In this document: positions 37,493-51,100 of the stretch, piece by piece
How the letters are laid out: each line of letters opens with the position of its first letter
Numbering within the stretch: position 1 is the stretch's first letter
Assembly: GCA_905116865.2 (NCBI GenBank)
Contig: CAJHNH020004691.1
Span: 268,501 to 332,500, forward strand
Direction: 5' to 3'
From: Candidula unifasciata
Taxonomy: Eukaryota > Mollusca > Gastropoda > Stylommatophora > Geomitridae
DNA: 64,000 bases
Notes under the pieces: generated by a model
Database searches by the model: none
Seen by the model: only the letters and a program-made list of their open reading frames with translations
Told to the model about the DNA's origin: nothing
Position numbers and translations under genes: made by a program

Positions 37493-37540
37493 TTTGTGTC
37501 ACCAGGTGTTTATCGCTTGTGTAATGTTATGGTGGGGTAC
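37493..37540 (+). mobile_element. Retroposon family C, 3' fragment
   Basis: TTTGTGTCACCAGGTGTTTA, CGCTTGTGTAATG and GGTGGGGTAC match the last 45 bp of family C. The normal tail is replaced by (AC)n. A still shorter piece (GTGATGTAATGTCCCGGTGG) lies at 36538-36562. Confidence 0.6.
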
Positions 37541-37541
37541 A

Positions 37542-38849
<1,308 letters not shown>

Positions 38850-40022
38850 TTTAAAGGACACTATGAAGGAGGAACAGCTGAGCACATCTTCGCCATACGT
38901 AACATTTTAGAACAATGCAATGAATGGCAGAGAAAAATATATATTAATTTTGTGGACTTTGAGAAAGATTTTGACAACGCCCATAGAGACAGTTTTTTCG
39001 GACAATTTTACGACATTATGGAATTCCAGAAAAAATAGTAACATTATTGCTCTCTTCTATAAAGACTTTTTCTGCAGTATAAAAAATTACAATACATCTT
39101 TCCCAGTAAAGACAGGTGTAAAACAGGGATGTGTTATGTCATCTCTCCTCTTCAGACCTGTGATTGATTGAATACTAAAGAACACGGTAGACAGGACATT
39201 GAGAGGCATACGATGGACTCCATTCACCACGCTTGAGGACCTTGATTTTGCAGATGATATAACACTCCTATCACATAAACATATACAAGAAAAAAGTAAC
39301 AGACTACACAGCACAGCAGAAATGGTGGGACTGAGAATAAATACAAAGAAAACTAAGATCATGACAAGCAGTCCAAACCAACAACCAGTGGCCATAAATA
39401 ACCAAACTCTTGAAAATGTAGAACATTTCACATATCTTGGCAATGTGGTGTCCCTACTGGGAGGGACCGAAGAGGACATACAGTCACGTCTGAACAAAGC
39501 TAGAACTGCTTTTGGAAGGATGAGGCAAATCTGGAAATCCAACAGTTACTGCAGAGGAACGAAACTCCGATTCTACAAAAGCATCATTTTGCCAGTTCTT
39601 CTTTATGAAGCGAAATGCTGGAGAATGACCAAAAAGGATGCACACAAGCTGTCCACCTTCCACCACACATGTCTACATAGAATTATCAACATTTTCTGGC
39701 CTGATACAATCTCAAACACTAGAAACAAACCAAGAAATTTTAGACATTATGATAACCAAGAGAAGATGGGAATGGCTTGGCCACGTTATGAGAATGAACC
39801 CTGATACATCTGCCAAAACAGCTTTCACATGGACACCAGAGGGAAAGAGAAAAAAGGGGCATCCAAAAACAACATAGAGACGAACGATGGAAAGTGACCT
39901 GAGTGTGGCATCTTTGACATGGAAAACTGCACTGAAGATTGCACAGGACAGGAAAGCATGGAAAGTCCTCTTTGAAGCCTCATGTGCCACTAGGCATAAC
40001 AAGAACTGATGATATGATGATG
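38850..40022 (+). mobile_element. LINE remnant with RT and C-terminal region
   Basis: It starts near HYEGGTAEHI-type sequence, has NFVDFEKDFDNAHRDSF, TGVKQGCVMSSLLF, LEDLDFADDITLLSHK, NTKKTKIMTSS, YLGNVVSLLGGTEEDI and KRRWEWLGHVMRMNPD. Several frameshifts and stops break it. It ends in a GATGATATGATGATGA tail. The FADD catalytic box is intact. Confidence 0.85.
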
Positions 40023-40024
40023 AA

Positions 40025-40930
40025 GGATACTAATGGAAAGTGAAAGTCGGACGCATGGAAACAGAATACTTCAGGGTAACATCAGGAGTCTTGACAAGGG
40101 TGCATTCTGTCACTTTTCTTGTTTCTCATAGTAACAGATTATGTTACAAAGAAAGCAACCACAATCACACAGATGGGTCTTTATTGGAACCTTCTTGAGC
40201 ACCTGGCACATTTGGACTTTGCAGATGATATCTGTGTCATCAGCAAAAGAATAGAACATCTGCAACAAAAGACAGAAATAGCAAAACAGACAAGGTTAGG
40301 AATCTTGTCAATAAAACAAAATTGCTGGAGATAAACCCTAAAGTGACAGATATAGTAATAGATAATGGAGGTTTGGAAACAGTAACTGACTTTACTTACC
40401 TGGGAAGCAATATCTCCTTGGATGGAAAAGTAGTAGTTGAAATCAAGCAGAGAATTGCAAAGGCAAATGCTCTTACAATAGACTTCATAGTGTCTGGAGA
40501 TCAAACATCTACAGCACTAAAACTAAACTCAGGATATACAAAACATGCGTTAGAACAATTCTCCTCTATGGAGCAGAAAACTGGAAAACAGAGAGTATGC
40601 TTAGAGGTTTTGAGGGAAGACTTCTTAGAAGATTGTTGGGGTTCACATGGGAAGATAAAATCAGTAATTCTAGATTACAACAAATGACGGACTTAGAAAT
40701 GTAAATTTAGAAATAAAATAACAAAGATGGAGGTAGATTGGACATGTCCTCAGAATGAAGAAAGAGAGACAACCAAGGCAGGCAATGCAAGGGACACTAT
40801 GGGGCAGGCACCTGGAGGTGAACTTTTGAGGCTGAACTCAAGGCTAAACGAACCACAAAACTGGAGATAGAGAGGATGGCTCAGGATCGAATTGAGTAAT
40901 CTGGTAATCTTAGTTTCAGCTTCATAGCAA
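40025..40930 (+). mobile_element. LINE remnant, different subfamily, same orientation
   Basis: It has LDFADDICVISKRIEHLQQK, SISKTKLLEINPK-like sequence, VTDFTYLGSNISLDGK and IKQRIAKANA. It lies directly behind the tail of the preceding LINE. Frames are broken and the end is decayed. Confidence 0.75.
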
Positions 40931-40974
40931 AGGGTCGAGCTATGAGAATTGATTCAATGCATGGTGGGCAGGAA

Positions 40975-41370
40975 ATTAACCACTAAATGTGAAAAGAGCA
41001 AAGAATTAACTGCACATTGCTTTGTTTAACCATAAAACAAGTGGTTTTTGTTGACTTAGTCAGTTTTTATAAAAATTCATGGGGTTGAAAAAAAGCAGAC
41101 ATGCAAGTGTGATTGCCACTGTGACATAACGGCCATCAGATCAATGTGATAATTCATATTGATTATTTAATTCTCTTTTATATGTGAAATACATTTTTGT
41201 TTCGGATTGGGGGGGGGGGGGAGGGTCGGTCACTAAATACACACTAAATCACGAAATACAAAGAATTAACTACTTACCTTCTGTTAGACAATGAGACAAG
41301 TTGTTTTGTTGACTTAGCCAGGTTGAGCACACTGGTGTCATGAGGGTTTTGTGATATCACAGTTTAAAAA
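40975..41370. repeat. Degenerate tandem duplication
   Basis: AAAGAATTAACTGCACATTG plus TTTTTGTTGACTTAGTCAG near 41000-41070 recurs as AAAGAATTAACTACTTACC plus TTTTGTTGACTTAGCCAG at 41261-41325. A G-run lies between them. Confidence 0.6.
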
Positions 41371-41529
41371 AATCAGATTTTCTACCCCAAAGATTTCAGA
41401 AAATATCTAAACTATGTGTATGTTGGGACATATGATCGTACTCATCACATCTACACATTATGTAGTTGCAACCATACTATATCTGTTACATGGGTGTAGT
41501 GGCTACTGCCAAAGATTCATGTCATTTAA

Positions 41530-41798
41530 AACCGGCATTGTGAGGAAAAACAAGAATAGATCCACTGCCTCCCCAGCAAGCATGTCATAGGGATAGACTA
41601 ACTGGGGCATACTTCAAAGATGGAGTACATCTGCCTGAGAAGCAAGGAATCAAGACTGCATAAAAATAGACCAGATCTGTTAAACGAATGTGTACGCAAC
41701 ACTCAGGTTAGGGGAAAAGACTAAAGTCTGGAGGTGGACGAACACCTAGAACTTTGCATTGGATTGTATAGCCGGTAAACATGAAGAAGAAGAAGATT
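41530..41798 (+). mobile_element. Retroposon family D copy
   Basis: GCATTGTGAGGAAAAACAAG, CTGAGAAGCAAGGAATCAAG and the end CATGAAGAAGAAGAAG follow the family order. Flanking TTAAAACC and TTAAAAACC may be an imperfect TSD. Confidence 0.75.
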
Positions 41799-41945
41799 AA
41801 AAACCAGCAAATGCTCTGAAAGTGGCTTTCTCTGGGCGACCGGGTTTAACACAAGTTTCTTTTTTTTATCTTTTAATGGTTGGTATGGTAGCACTTATAA
41901 ATTATGTTATTTCAATATTTATATTTCACCTTTTATTACTGACAG

Positions 41946-42145
41946 AAACATGCCAGCAGTTTTGTCTCTAAAACTATGACTAGTGTAGATCGGATGCCAA
42001 ACTTACATCTCGCTTGCCAGACGCTACTTGACTCATTAGATGCATGCGAGCAAGTATTACAAAAATCACGAAAAGAAATCTCAGCAGAAACCATCTGGTT
42101 GAATAATATAACGAAGAAGAGCTTGAGACTTTTTCCTGGAAAAAG
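41946..42145 (+). CDS. Coiled-coil gene exon A (candidate start exon)
   Basis: The first likely coding exon encodes MTSVDRMPNLHLACQTLLDS and onward to LRLFPGK. The donor GTATGG follows 42145 and leaves two bases. The sequence just before it (TTATTACTGACAG, ending 41945) looks like an acceptor, and the frame stays open from 41946, so this may be an internal or UTR-containing exon. An upstream ATG at 41950 opens a nine-codon frame that ends across the 41976 ATG. Confidence 0.65.
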
Positions 42146-45100
42146 GTATGGCTTTCATTCTTCTTCTCCTTCTACTTTTGTGGTCTCACTTATACCAGGT
42201 TGTAGCCCAGTGACGTTTTTTTTTTTTTGGGTATTTGTCTTGCGCCACTTGGGTGGCTTGGGTGATGGAATTGTGCATCTTTTTGCAGGTTTTTGCTACA
42301 CCAATTATCCATCTCTTTCTTGGTCTCTCTCTCGCCTTCCTCCCAGATGTTCTTCTGTAAAAAGTCTCATAAGCAATTTGGTCTGGCTGCATTCTCACTA
42401 GATGGCTGAACCATTTCATTCTTTGTCTGTCAGACATGGTCTTTTTCTGACTTTCTCTCTAATGCTGGTATGGCTTTCATTAAAGTAAGAAAAAGTAAAG
42501 AACAATTTTTCACACCTCGAGGTATATTAGCCATGTGGCACTAGCTGCTTACGTTTATAGAGCAATTTACTCTCAATGAGTAATGTGATAATTATCATAT
42601 CTGCTGCCTTTGCCTCTCATAAATTTTCCTAGTATCCATATCCATTGGGAGCTCAGGTCAATATATTTGTTTAACTTTAAATACTAGAAAGTTTCTCAGT
42701 AGCTATTCAAAGAGAGAGTGGGAGTGACCCTTATAAAACAATGAGGCCATTACTTTCAAAGAGACTGGAATGGCCTAATGTTTTAGTAGAATGTTGTGTG
42801 TTTTTATTTTCTTTAACATTATAAAAATAAGGACAGTATAGCAACCAACCTTCTTTCTGCCTTTCTTCCCCCCCACTGGTGTAGGAAGGGGCATGCCGGT
42901 GGTGCTGGCCTCACTAGGTGTCATCCGATGGGGGAGGGGGGATTGGAATTGGAGGTGACAAAATGGCAAAAATAATTTTTAACATGAGCAATTTGTGTGG
43001 AAATGGGGGGAGATAGGGGTGTGAGAGAAAATGTACTGCACCGGCTACCACCTGACCTTGCTACGCCACTGCTTGCCCCCTCTCTTTCATACCCCCCCCC
43101 CCACCCCTTCCACGCACACACACATGTATGCGCGCATGTATACATACACACAGATATGCAGACAAATATATATATCATTCTAAAAAAAATATCCCGCATG
43201 AAATTTGAAATTCCATATCATTCATAAATAAGGCAGAAATCCTTCACCAAAGGTTAAATCTCATGTTCTTTTGAAATGATGCAGATAAATCATATACCAA
43301 ACATAAAAATCTCATGTCTGTTAAGACAGACAAATCCTGCACCAGACTTGATATCCCATGTCCTTTTAGATTGAATACTAACATTTTTCATATGTCATGT
43401 ATAACAGAACAGTAAATTGTTGTTGTTGTTGTTCTAATATCCAGCTCAACGAACACAGTCAAAGTAGCCACAGCTAACAAAATTACATCTGACAGACCAC
43501 CATTCCTGGATGTGAACAGTAAAACAGCATCCGCAGATAAATGCCAGCAGTTTAGGAAAACCACCCTGAAATCAAGAAATTCAGTCTCTGTTGCAAAACC
43601 ATTATCTAAGCAATTCTTGACAGGTTCACCATTTCAAGAAGATAGCAAAGAAAACCAACGACCTGTCAGACAATTATCTGATGAAAAAGGATGTGGGAAT
43701 AATTCCAGAACTGTTACGAGATCTAAGGCATATATTCCAGCTGCCTCAAAGAAAACTGTTGATGTGAAGGGGGCAGATAAGAGATTGTGTACTTCTGCAC
43801 GTGAAGTAAAACCTACAATAAACAAGGGGGTGCTGCAAAGACATGACAGCACAGCTGGAAAGATACTGGCTTCATCAAAATTGGATAGTGCTGCAGTGAA
43901 AGGTAGCAGTAGCAAGATGTACTGTGAGCAGAAGTCTTCGGGTTATGGAACAGTAAATTCAGCACAGAGTAAGGAATCGAGCTGGAGAAATTCTACACTA
44001 AAGAATATACAGCAGGGGAAGGTGAGAACTGAGAGATTGTTTTGTTAAGCAGGTTAGGTTATTTCATTCGCAGTTAAGGCATCATATTTTGGAAACTGTC
44101 TCTATCCTTATTTCCCTCTCTCTCTCTATCTTTCTCCCCCTCCCTCCCCAGTGTCATTCTTCTTCTTCGTGTTCACCGGCTGTAAACCCTGGTGGAAGGT
44201 TCTGGTTGTTGGTCCACTTCTGGACTGTAGTCTTTAGTCCTGTTCCAGAAATAGTGTTGCATGTACATCTGTTTCACAGATCTGACTCATTTACCTGCAG
44301 ACTGTTGGTTTCTTGCCTCTCAGGCAGATGTACGACTTCGGAGAAAGCTGCCAATTAGTCGACTCTCACAACATGCTTTTGGGTAGGCAGTGGGTCTGGT
44401 CTTGTTTTCTCCACAATGGGGATCCGGAACCCACACGGTGACTGTCATTCAACTTCATTCCTTCTTTCCTCTTTAAATTCAGTTTTCATGAAATTCAAAG
44501 TTATTCATGTGAAATGAACATATATAACACAGAGTAGTCTGATGTATTTTTTGAAAAAACTGGTAAATCTGATGTATTTTTTTTAAACACTGATAAATCT
44601 GATGTATTTTTTGAAAACACTGGTAAATCCTTCAGTAAAAACTGTACAGCATGAGAGCATGGGAATGAAGTGGTTGTTTTGTTAAACAATAAGGGCATCA
44701 TTGTGCCTGTGTATGAGTGCTTGCATGAGTGTGTTTTTGTTGTTGTAACCCTCTTGTCTGTTTCATGAAGTTCTAATAGTTATTCCTCTTAGGTGGACAT
44801 TTATAACAGTGGTAGTCGTCTCTCCTTATCTTTTGATGCTTCATATTTCACAACTCATGAAGGGTCTCTTCTGTTACAACTATCTGGACAGGAGCCTACT
44901 CACTTTGACTGCATCCCCCATAGCTTTAGTAACAGTTCCAATCCCGATCTAAGTAACACTTCTGTGGTTGAACTCAAGGATACGGTCAAAACATGGATTT
45001 TGAGAGAGTGTGTGTGCATATTTGTCAACCTGAATTGTTCCAGGCAAACATTGTCCTGAAAAGTAAAGGTGGCTGGTATGCTGTTCACCCCATCGCCCAT

Positions 45101-48100
45101 TTAAGTACCAGTGGGTTTATAACAGTATCAGTCTAGCATCATATGCCCAGCCCAAAGCATCATCGGCTTGAAAATTTTTTTTACATAAACCTTTTGTGTG
45201 TTTTAGCCCAGACAATATACTGTTGGGGGGTAGCCGTGGTATAGTGGCTGGACACCTGCCTGTGGCAGATCAGAAGGTCGTGGGTTCGGGTTCAGATGAA
45301 GCAGGACTTTTTTTTTAGAAATGACCTTGGCTCCCAGGTCTACCCAGCCTTGAGTGAGTACCAGGTGCAGTCCTGGGATGTAAAGGAGGTCACAGTTGGT
45401 CTCTAAAATATAGGTCTAGTCCGATATGCCCAATAGCTTGAAGGCATGCAAAAAAGTCCTTTACTTTTACTTTTAAATACTTTTTTCCCCCTGAATCTGT
45501 ATAATACAATATTTTTCTTTTATATTTACATAAATATATATATCTACATGCTTGTTTAAAATTAGGCATAGTCTTATACACTAAATGTGTTATAAATATT
45601 TATGTCCTAATTTTGGGCTAAACAAAATAAAAGTAAAAAATATGGGTCATCTTATTCATGGGGGTGGGGTGTCTTTCTTTTACAGGAAAAAATACAGTAA
45701 TTGTTAATTTTGAGCTAATATTTTTAATTTTTTTGTTTTGTTTCAGTCCTGAGTAACATTATTTTTGTCATTTCCAGTGCAAGCCAGTAGCAAACACTTG
45801 CAAATCTCAGCAAGTTGCCAAAGTAAATTTAAATAGTTATGTACCAGCATGGAACAAGCCACGTCCATTGTCTGGACAAAGGCAATATAGCAGAAATGTG
45901 CATGCAGCTGGCACAAGCAAAGGCATGGCCGCTATATTTAATGGAGTTAAAGCCTCGCATCTGCACAACCAGTGTCTTAATGAAACAATAACTGTGGTGA
46001 CCGAAGTCTTTGAACTGATGGGCAATGGACAGCCTGCCAGGCTGAAAGGAGTTGAGATTGTTAAGACAAAAACTGCACCTGTGGAAAGGGCTGTCGAACC
46101 ACAGCCTATCTTTATGTATACAGACAGTTATTCGAATCCTCCATCTGCATCCAGTGATCAAGGTTTTAATGATGATGATGACTGTGATCAAAGTATGAAT
46201 GCCAGTTCTGAAAAGGCTGTGACAGTGAACAGAAAGAACAGTACTTATCCAGATGATAATGTTTGTGATACAGAAAAAGAAGCTGATGAATTAAAACACT
46301 CTTTGACAGATCAGAATGTAAATGGAATAGTCAGCACAGGAATAGTTGGCAATACTAAAACTAATAAAGATTCAGGAATTGAAGCTGATATAGCAAAGTC
46401 AGCCTTTGTTACCAAATGTACTGGGCATGTGAAAGTGGGTGAGGCTAGAACTACAACACAGAGAGACTTGGCCAATAAAAAGACATCTGCTGAAGTCACC
46501 AAAGGAATCACTAGATTGGGACAAAGACAAAATGGAGATATAACCTTCAGTAAAAATAAGTAAGTTTATCTTAAATTTATTTGTTCTCTCTTAGATAAGT
46601 TGTTGTATTTGTTCTAGGAAAAAAGTCAGTCTTTCTTGCATTTTATATCTATCTTTTTTAACTTTCTCTCGAAAATATTATAAACTGCAATTATCTAATA
46701 AAATTTAATTCTGTTTTGCATTTTGGGATTATTTGCTCTTGACAAGTTAATTTAAAAGTATCAGTGCTGAACCTTAAGTTTTTCTTTTCTATTCAATATG
46801 TTCTGCATGACTGGCTTTTGCTCTTGAATCCCAGTCATCACATTTTATGTTCCCACATATTTTTATTTAATTAGTGTGTACTGAAGAAAGAGATATGACT
46901 TCTCAATAGCCACTTTCACTGCATTTTTGGGCTCTTTAAAAATCATATACTCGTTACTTTTATTGTGTTTATCCTCTTCTTGTTTATCTTCAAGGGCTGG
47001 AAAAGTTGAGTGATATGATGTAAGTTTTATTGTGAAGGTTTGTGCATCAAAAGTATTTCCTCGTTTATGTCCTGAAGAAAACATTTACACAGATAGGTAC
47101 TCGAAGCTGTAGTCAAAGTCTGGCACAAGGAATGAGGAAAACATTAAGAAATAGTGGCAGTTACCAGGCTGATGTGGAGCTTTGGGAGAGAACTAAACAA
47201 GTTCCAGTGGACCAAGAGGAGAAGTAAAGACACATTGAGAAAACGTGAGAACAATATAACTAGAATGTCTTTGCACTGGAACCCGCAGGAGCATAGAAAT
47301 AAAGGAAGACCCCAAAAAAACCTGCATGGAGAACTGATCTAGAGAGCAACATTAAAAAGATAGGAATAGCTTCATGCGATAGAGAAGGATAGAACAACTT
47401 TGCCTGAGTTGATTTGAGGATCCATGCTCCATTGGGGGCTAGAAAGGCAGAAGAAGAAGAAATGACCAGGCTAAGAAGTCAAGCATGACCACGCAGATAA
47501 CTGCCGTCCGTAGACCACTCACATAGACAGCAGAGCAAGCAGCCACACTTGCAGTAACCATATCGTAATCCATAAACATGCTTAAGAAAATCACAAGTTT
47601 CCACTTTAAATGGACAGACAGCATATCTCACTTCACCTCCCTCACCTGGGTCTACACACTTTGGTGTGCCAGAGTAAAAGATAATGACCAAGCAGACCAA
47701 CTAGCAAGTAATGCACAACAACAACAACAAAACAGGAAGATGCGTGGACACAGCCAATACTGTCAATGTTATACAGACTATGCTTGTGGTTAATGACGAG
47801 TCTGATGCTAACACTATTACATTACCTAGGAGAAAAGTCTGTGCCATCTTTGTAATGAGGTACTTAAATTTGCATGCTGCATCAGAGGACTGAGCACACA
47901 CCAGAAGCCCATTGTGCAGTGATGTTATTTGTAATAACATAACATTAAATTGTTGTTGTTATGTGTCGCCCCTCGCTGACTAGTTATTCATCTCTGCATC
48001 ATTCTTTGTTTATCAAACAGAAGTACTAACAAGCCAGCTGCAGAGGAAGCACCACAGCGGCCAAAATATTGCAGCAGTCTTGATGCCAAATCTATGGTAT

Positions 48101-51100
48101 GCTAGTGTTTGAAGTTAAACTATATTTATGAATTTTGGTTCACATACTGAGTTTGAAAGACAATTATTTAAGTGATTCCTGGTAAAAGTGATAGCTTCTG
48201 GTATCATAGTTGTTACTGTTTTTGAGGAATAAGGTACATTATATAATGTTGTTAGATTACTTGATGTTCCTGTGTGGATTTGGGTTCTGGAGCCCCTTTT
48301 TTTTCATAAAAGACGACTAATTAGGATTGTCTGAAATCAGTTTTGGGCCAAAAGGGGCAGATATCACAGTCTAGTTGAAAACCACAACACAAGATGCTAA
48401 CTGCTCTTTTCAGGGGCGAACGCAGAAGAAGAAACAGATTGCTGGATGAATTCTGTGGATTCGTGTAGCACAGTGGCTACTGTGATGAATTCTGTAGCAC
48501 AGTGTGATGAATTTATTGGTAGTACTCTGCGTGCAGAGAGAAAGAAACATTGTTCAGTCATATGAATAAATGAATCATGTGATTCTTGGTTCATTCGTTC
48601 ATGAGAGAAAATCACAGTTGACTAGAATGATTGGCAGTCTTAATGAGAGGCTGAGAGAACTGATGCTAGAGTGACTTCAGACAGTTGTCTGGAGATATGT
48701 CATCAATAAAAATTGATTGAAAAAAAAACCGCCAAAGCTCAAGATCTATTGGCAGACATGAATATCTGTGCAATCAGGCCAGGCACCTGATGATGATAAT
48801 CAGTATAACTCTGGAATAAGTAGCTTTGACCTTGTTAAATGACCATTTGGTGATTTTGGAATTATGGGATGGCACTGCATCAGGGAAAGTGACTGGTCCT
48901 CCCAATTTCTATGACTTGAAATATTTGAAGGTTTGACACTACACACCTGTTTATAGAAAGCCATGGTAGCATAGTGGCTAGATATTTGCCTGCCGACCCA
49001 AAGGTCTAAGGTTCGAATGTACATCGAGAAAGATTTGTATTTTCATAATTGACTATGGCTCCAAAGTTGACCCAGCCTAAAATGTGTACCTGGTAAGGTC
49101 ATGGGAAGTAAAGGTGGCCGGCGTGATGATGATCCATCAAGTGCCGATTGATCTATAAAACTGTAACTCTAGCATCATTTGCCAAATGAACCATTATCAG
49201 AAAATGGGTCCTTTATTCTTACATTAATTCTCAGCACCAGGGGAAGGAACTGGTCGTCCCATTGATATAATCCAGTGTCATAAGTCAACTAGTTAGGGGT
49301 TTCCCTTTGAAGTCAGAGTGCATTTGCCGGAGAGGCAAGGAACCAACAGTCTGTGTTCAGGTAAGCCAGGTCTGTAAAAAGGGTGTGCAAGCAAAACTCA
49401 AGTTTTGGAACAAGTCATAAGTCCAGAAGTGGACGAACAACCAGAATTTTGCACTGGAATTTACCTCCGGTGAATACGAAGAAGACTATGACCCGGAATA
49501 TATTACTACTTTGCACTATACTCCTATGTCTTAAAATCCATCATAAGATTACTTTTTGTTGTTGTTGACTTTAAAAAAAAAAATATTTGAATACAACTCC
49601 AGTGTTCAGCAGCAGTTCAGTCAGACCAAGTATTAAAACATTAAACTTGAGCTACTTTGAAAAGATAGAGCAATTGCCACACTTTATTTACTTATGTGTC
49701 CCTTTTTTTTATTCAAACGATTTAGGTTATACAAAAACAAAAACAGCAGTTGTTGATAGTGAAGACTCGTGCCCAAGAGTCTATGAGGAAAGCAGCTGAA
49801 ATGAGGACACAGAAAATTGAAGAACAGAAAAAGTAAATGTTTTTTAGCATTTCAGTTGATTTTTCTTTTTCTGCCACTTATCCCTCATTATAGCATAAAC
49901 TGTCAACTAATTCACACCAGACAATCCTGTCTTTTGCTAATCAAAACAAATAAAATCCTATAGCTCACCAAAGATTTGACCGAAATTGTTGAAATCTTTC
50001 ATAGACACATGTGATTCTAATGTTATGGCAAGGAATTGGTTTGCTTTGACATCCAACGTTTTTTTTAAAGTGTGTGTGGTTTATTTGTGGTATAAAGAAG
50101 GTAAGATAGCACCCCTTAAAAAAACTTTTCTTATTTTTACATAACTCAGCAAAAATTATTTTCTGTGCAAACTGACATTATTTTCCACATGTTTTTGCGG
50201 AAAATTCACAAATTGTAGTGAGCTTTATGAGGTCATTCATAGTCAATGAGACTGCTCGTGTAGACAATGAAGATAAATGGAAAATACGCCTATAGTGGGT
50301 CAAAGACAGATAATTTGTGTGGTTACAATAAATTGTCTTTTAGGGCCACAAAAATGGTGTAGTGTTTAAAAGATCAGAGAAAGCTGCAGTTTAAAGAAAA
50401 CTACCGATCCTGCCCATTTGTAAACTATAACATCACAATAACATTCAAAATGTATGGTTGTTTGAGGCATTTAATTGGGATCCGTGCAACAGCTTGAAGA
50501 TAATAGAAAATATCGCCGTGGCACAGTGATTTTGATCACAGGAGTGAGAGAAAGTTAAGGCCCTTGTGATGTGTCTAAGAGGTTACTCGTAGTTTACTTC
50601 AGGCGCCAGCAGTCTCTGGACTGGTTTTACGGGTCCTCACCCAAGACTTCTGCTACACGTCCAGTCGTCTGCCACGGATAATGGATCACTTTTTTGCCCT
50701 GAACCGAGTTGGCAGCGGATCTCGGACTTGGTTAACTCTAGAGATGTATTGTCCAGTCTGGCTCTCATCGGCCCACCCCCAATGCCTGGGTGACAGCATT
50801 TATCAAAACTCATTTTGAACATGGGTAAAATCCGCTAGCTGAACATACTACTAATGATGACCCTAAGCTGAAATGACTGTCGAGTGGAAGAACTGAACTG
50901 CTGAGATTCAGCCCTACAACAATTGATTTGCTTGCAGCCTAGACAAGCAACATCTCTTGCGGGTGGTAACTCATGGGACAGTCATTTCCATAATCCTTTG
51001 TTGTCCCTCAGTATTGTCGTCACGAGGCTGAGGTAACACCACAACAGTCTGCCATTGTCAGTCAGCTGATCTGGCACAAATGTCTGTAAGACACAACTCC

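Noticed and set aside
43634..43915. 93-codon minus-strand frame
   Set aside because: It is antisense to exon B, whose phase is fixed by its neighbours.
47480..47715. Possible RNase H fragment (DNDQADQLASNAQ)
   Set aside because: Only one short motif agrees; too little to call a separate element.
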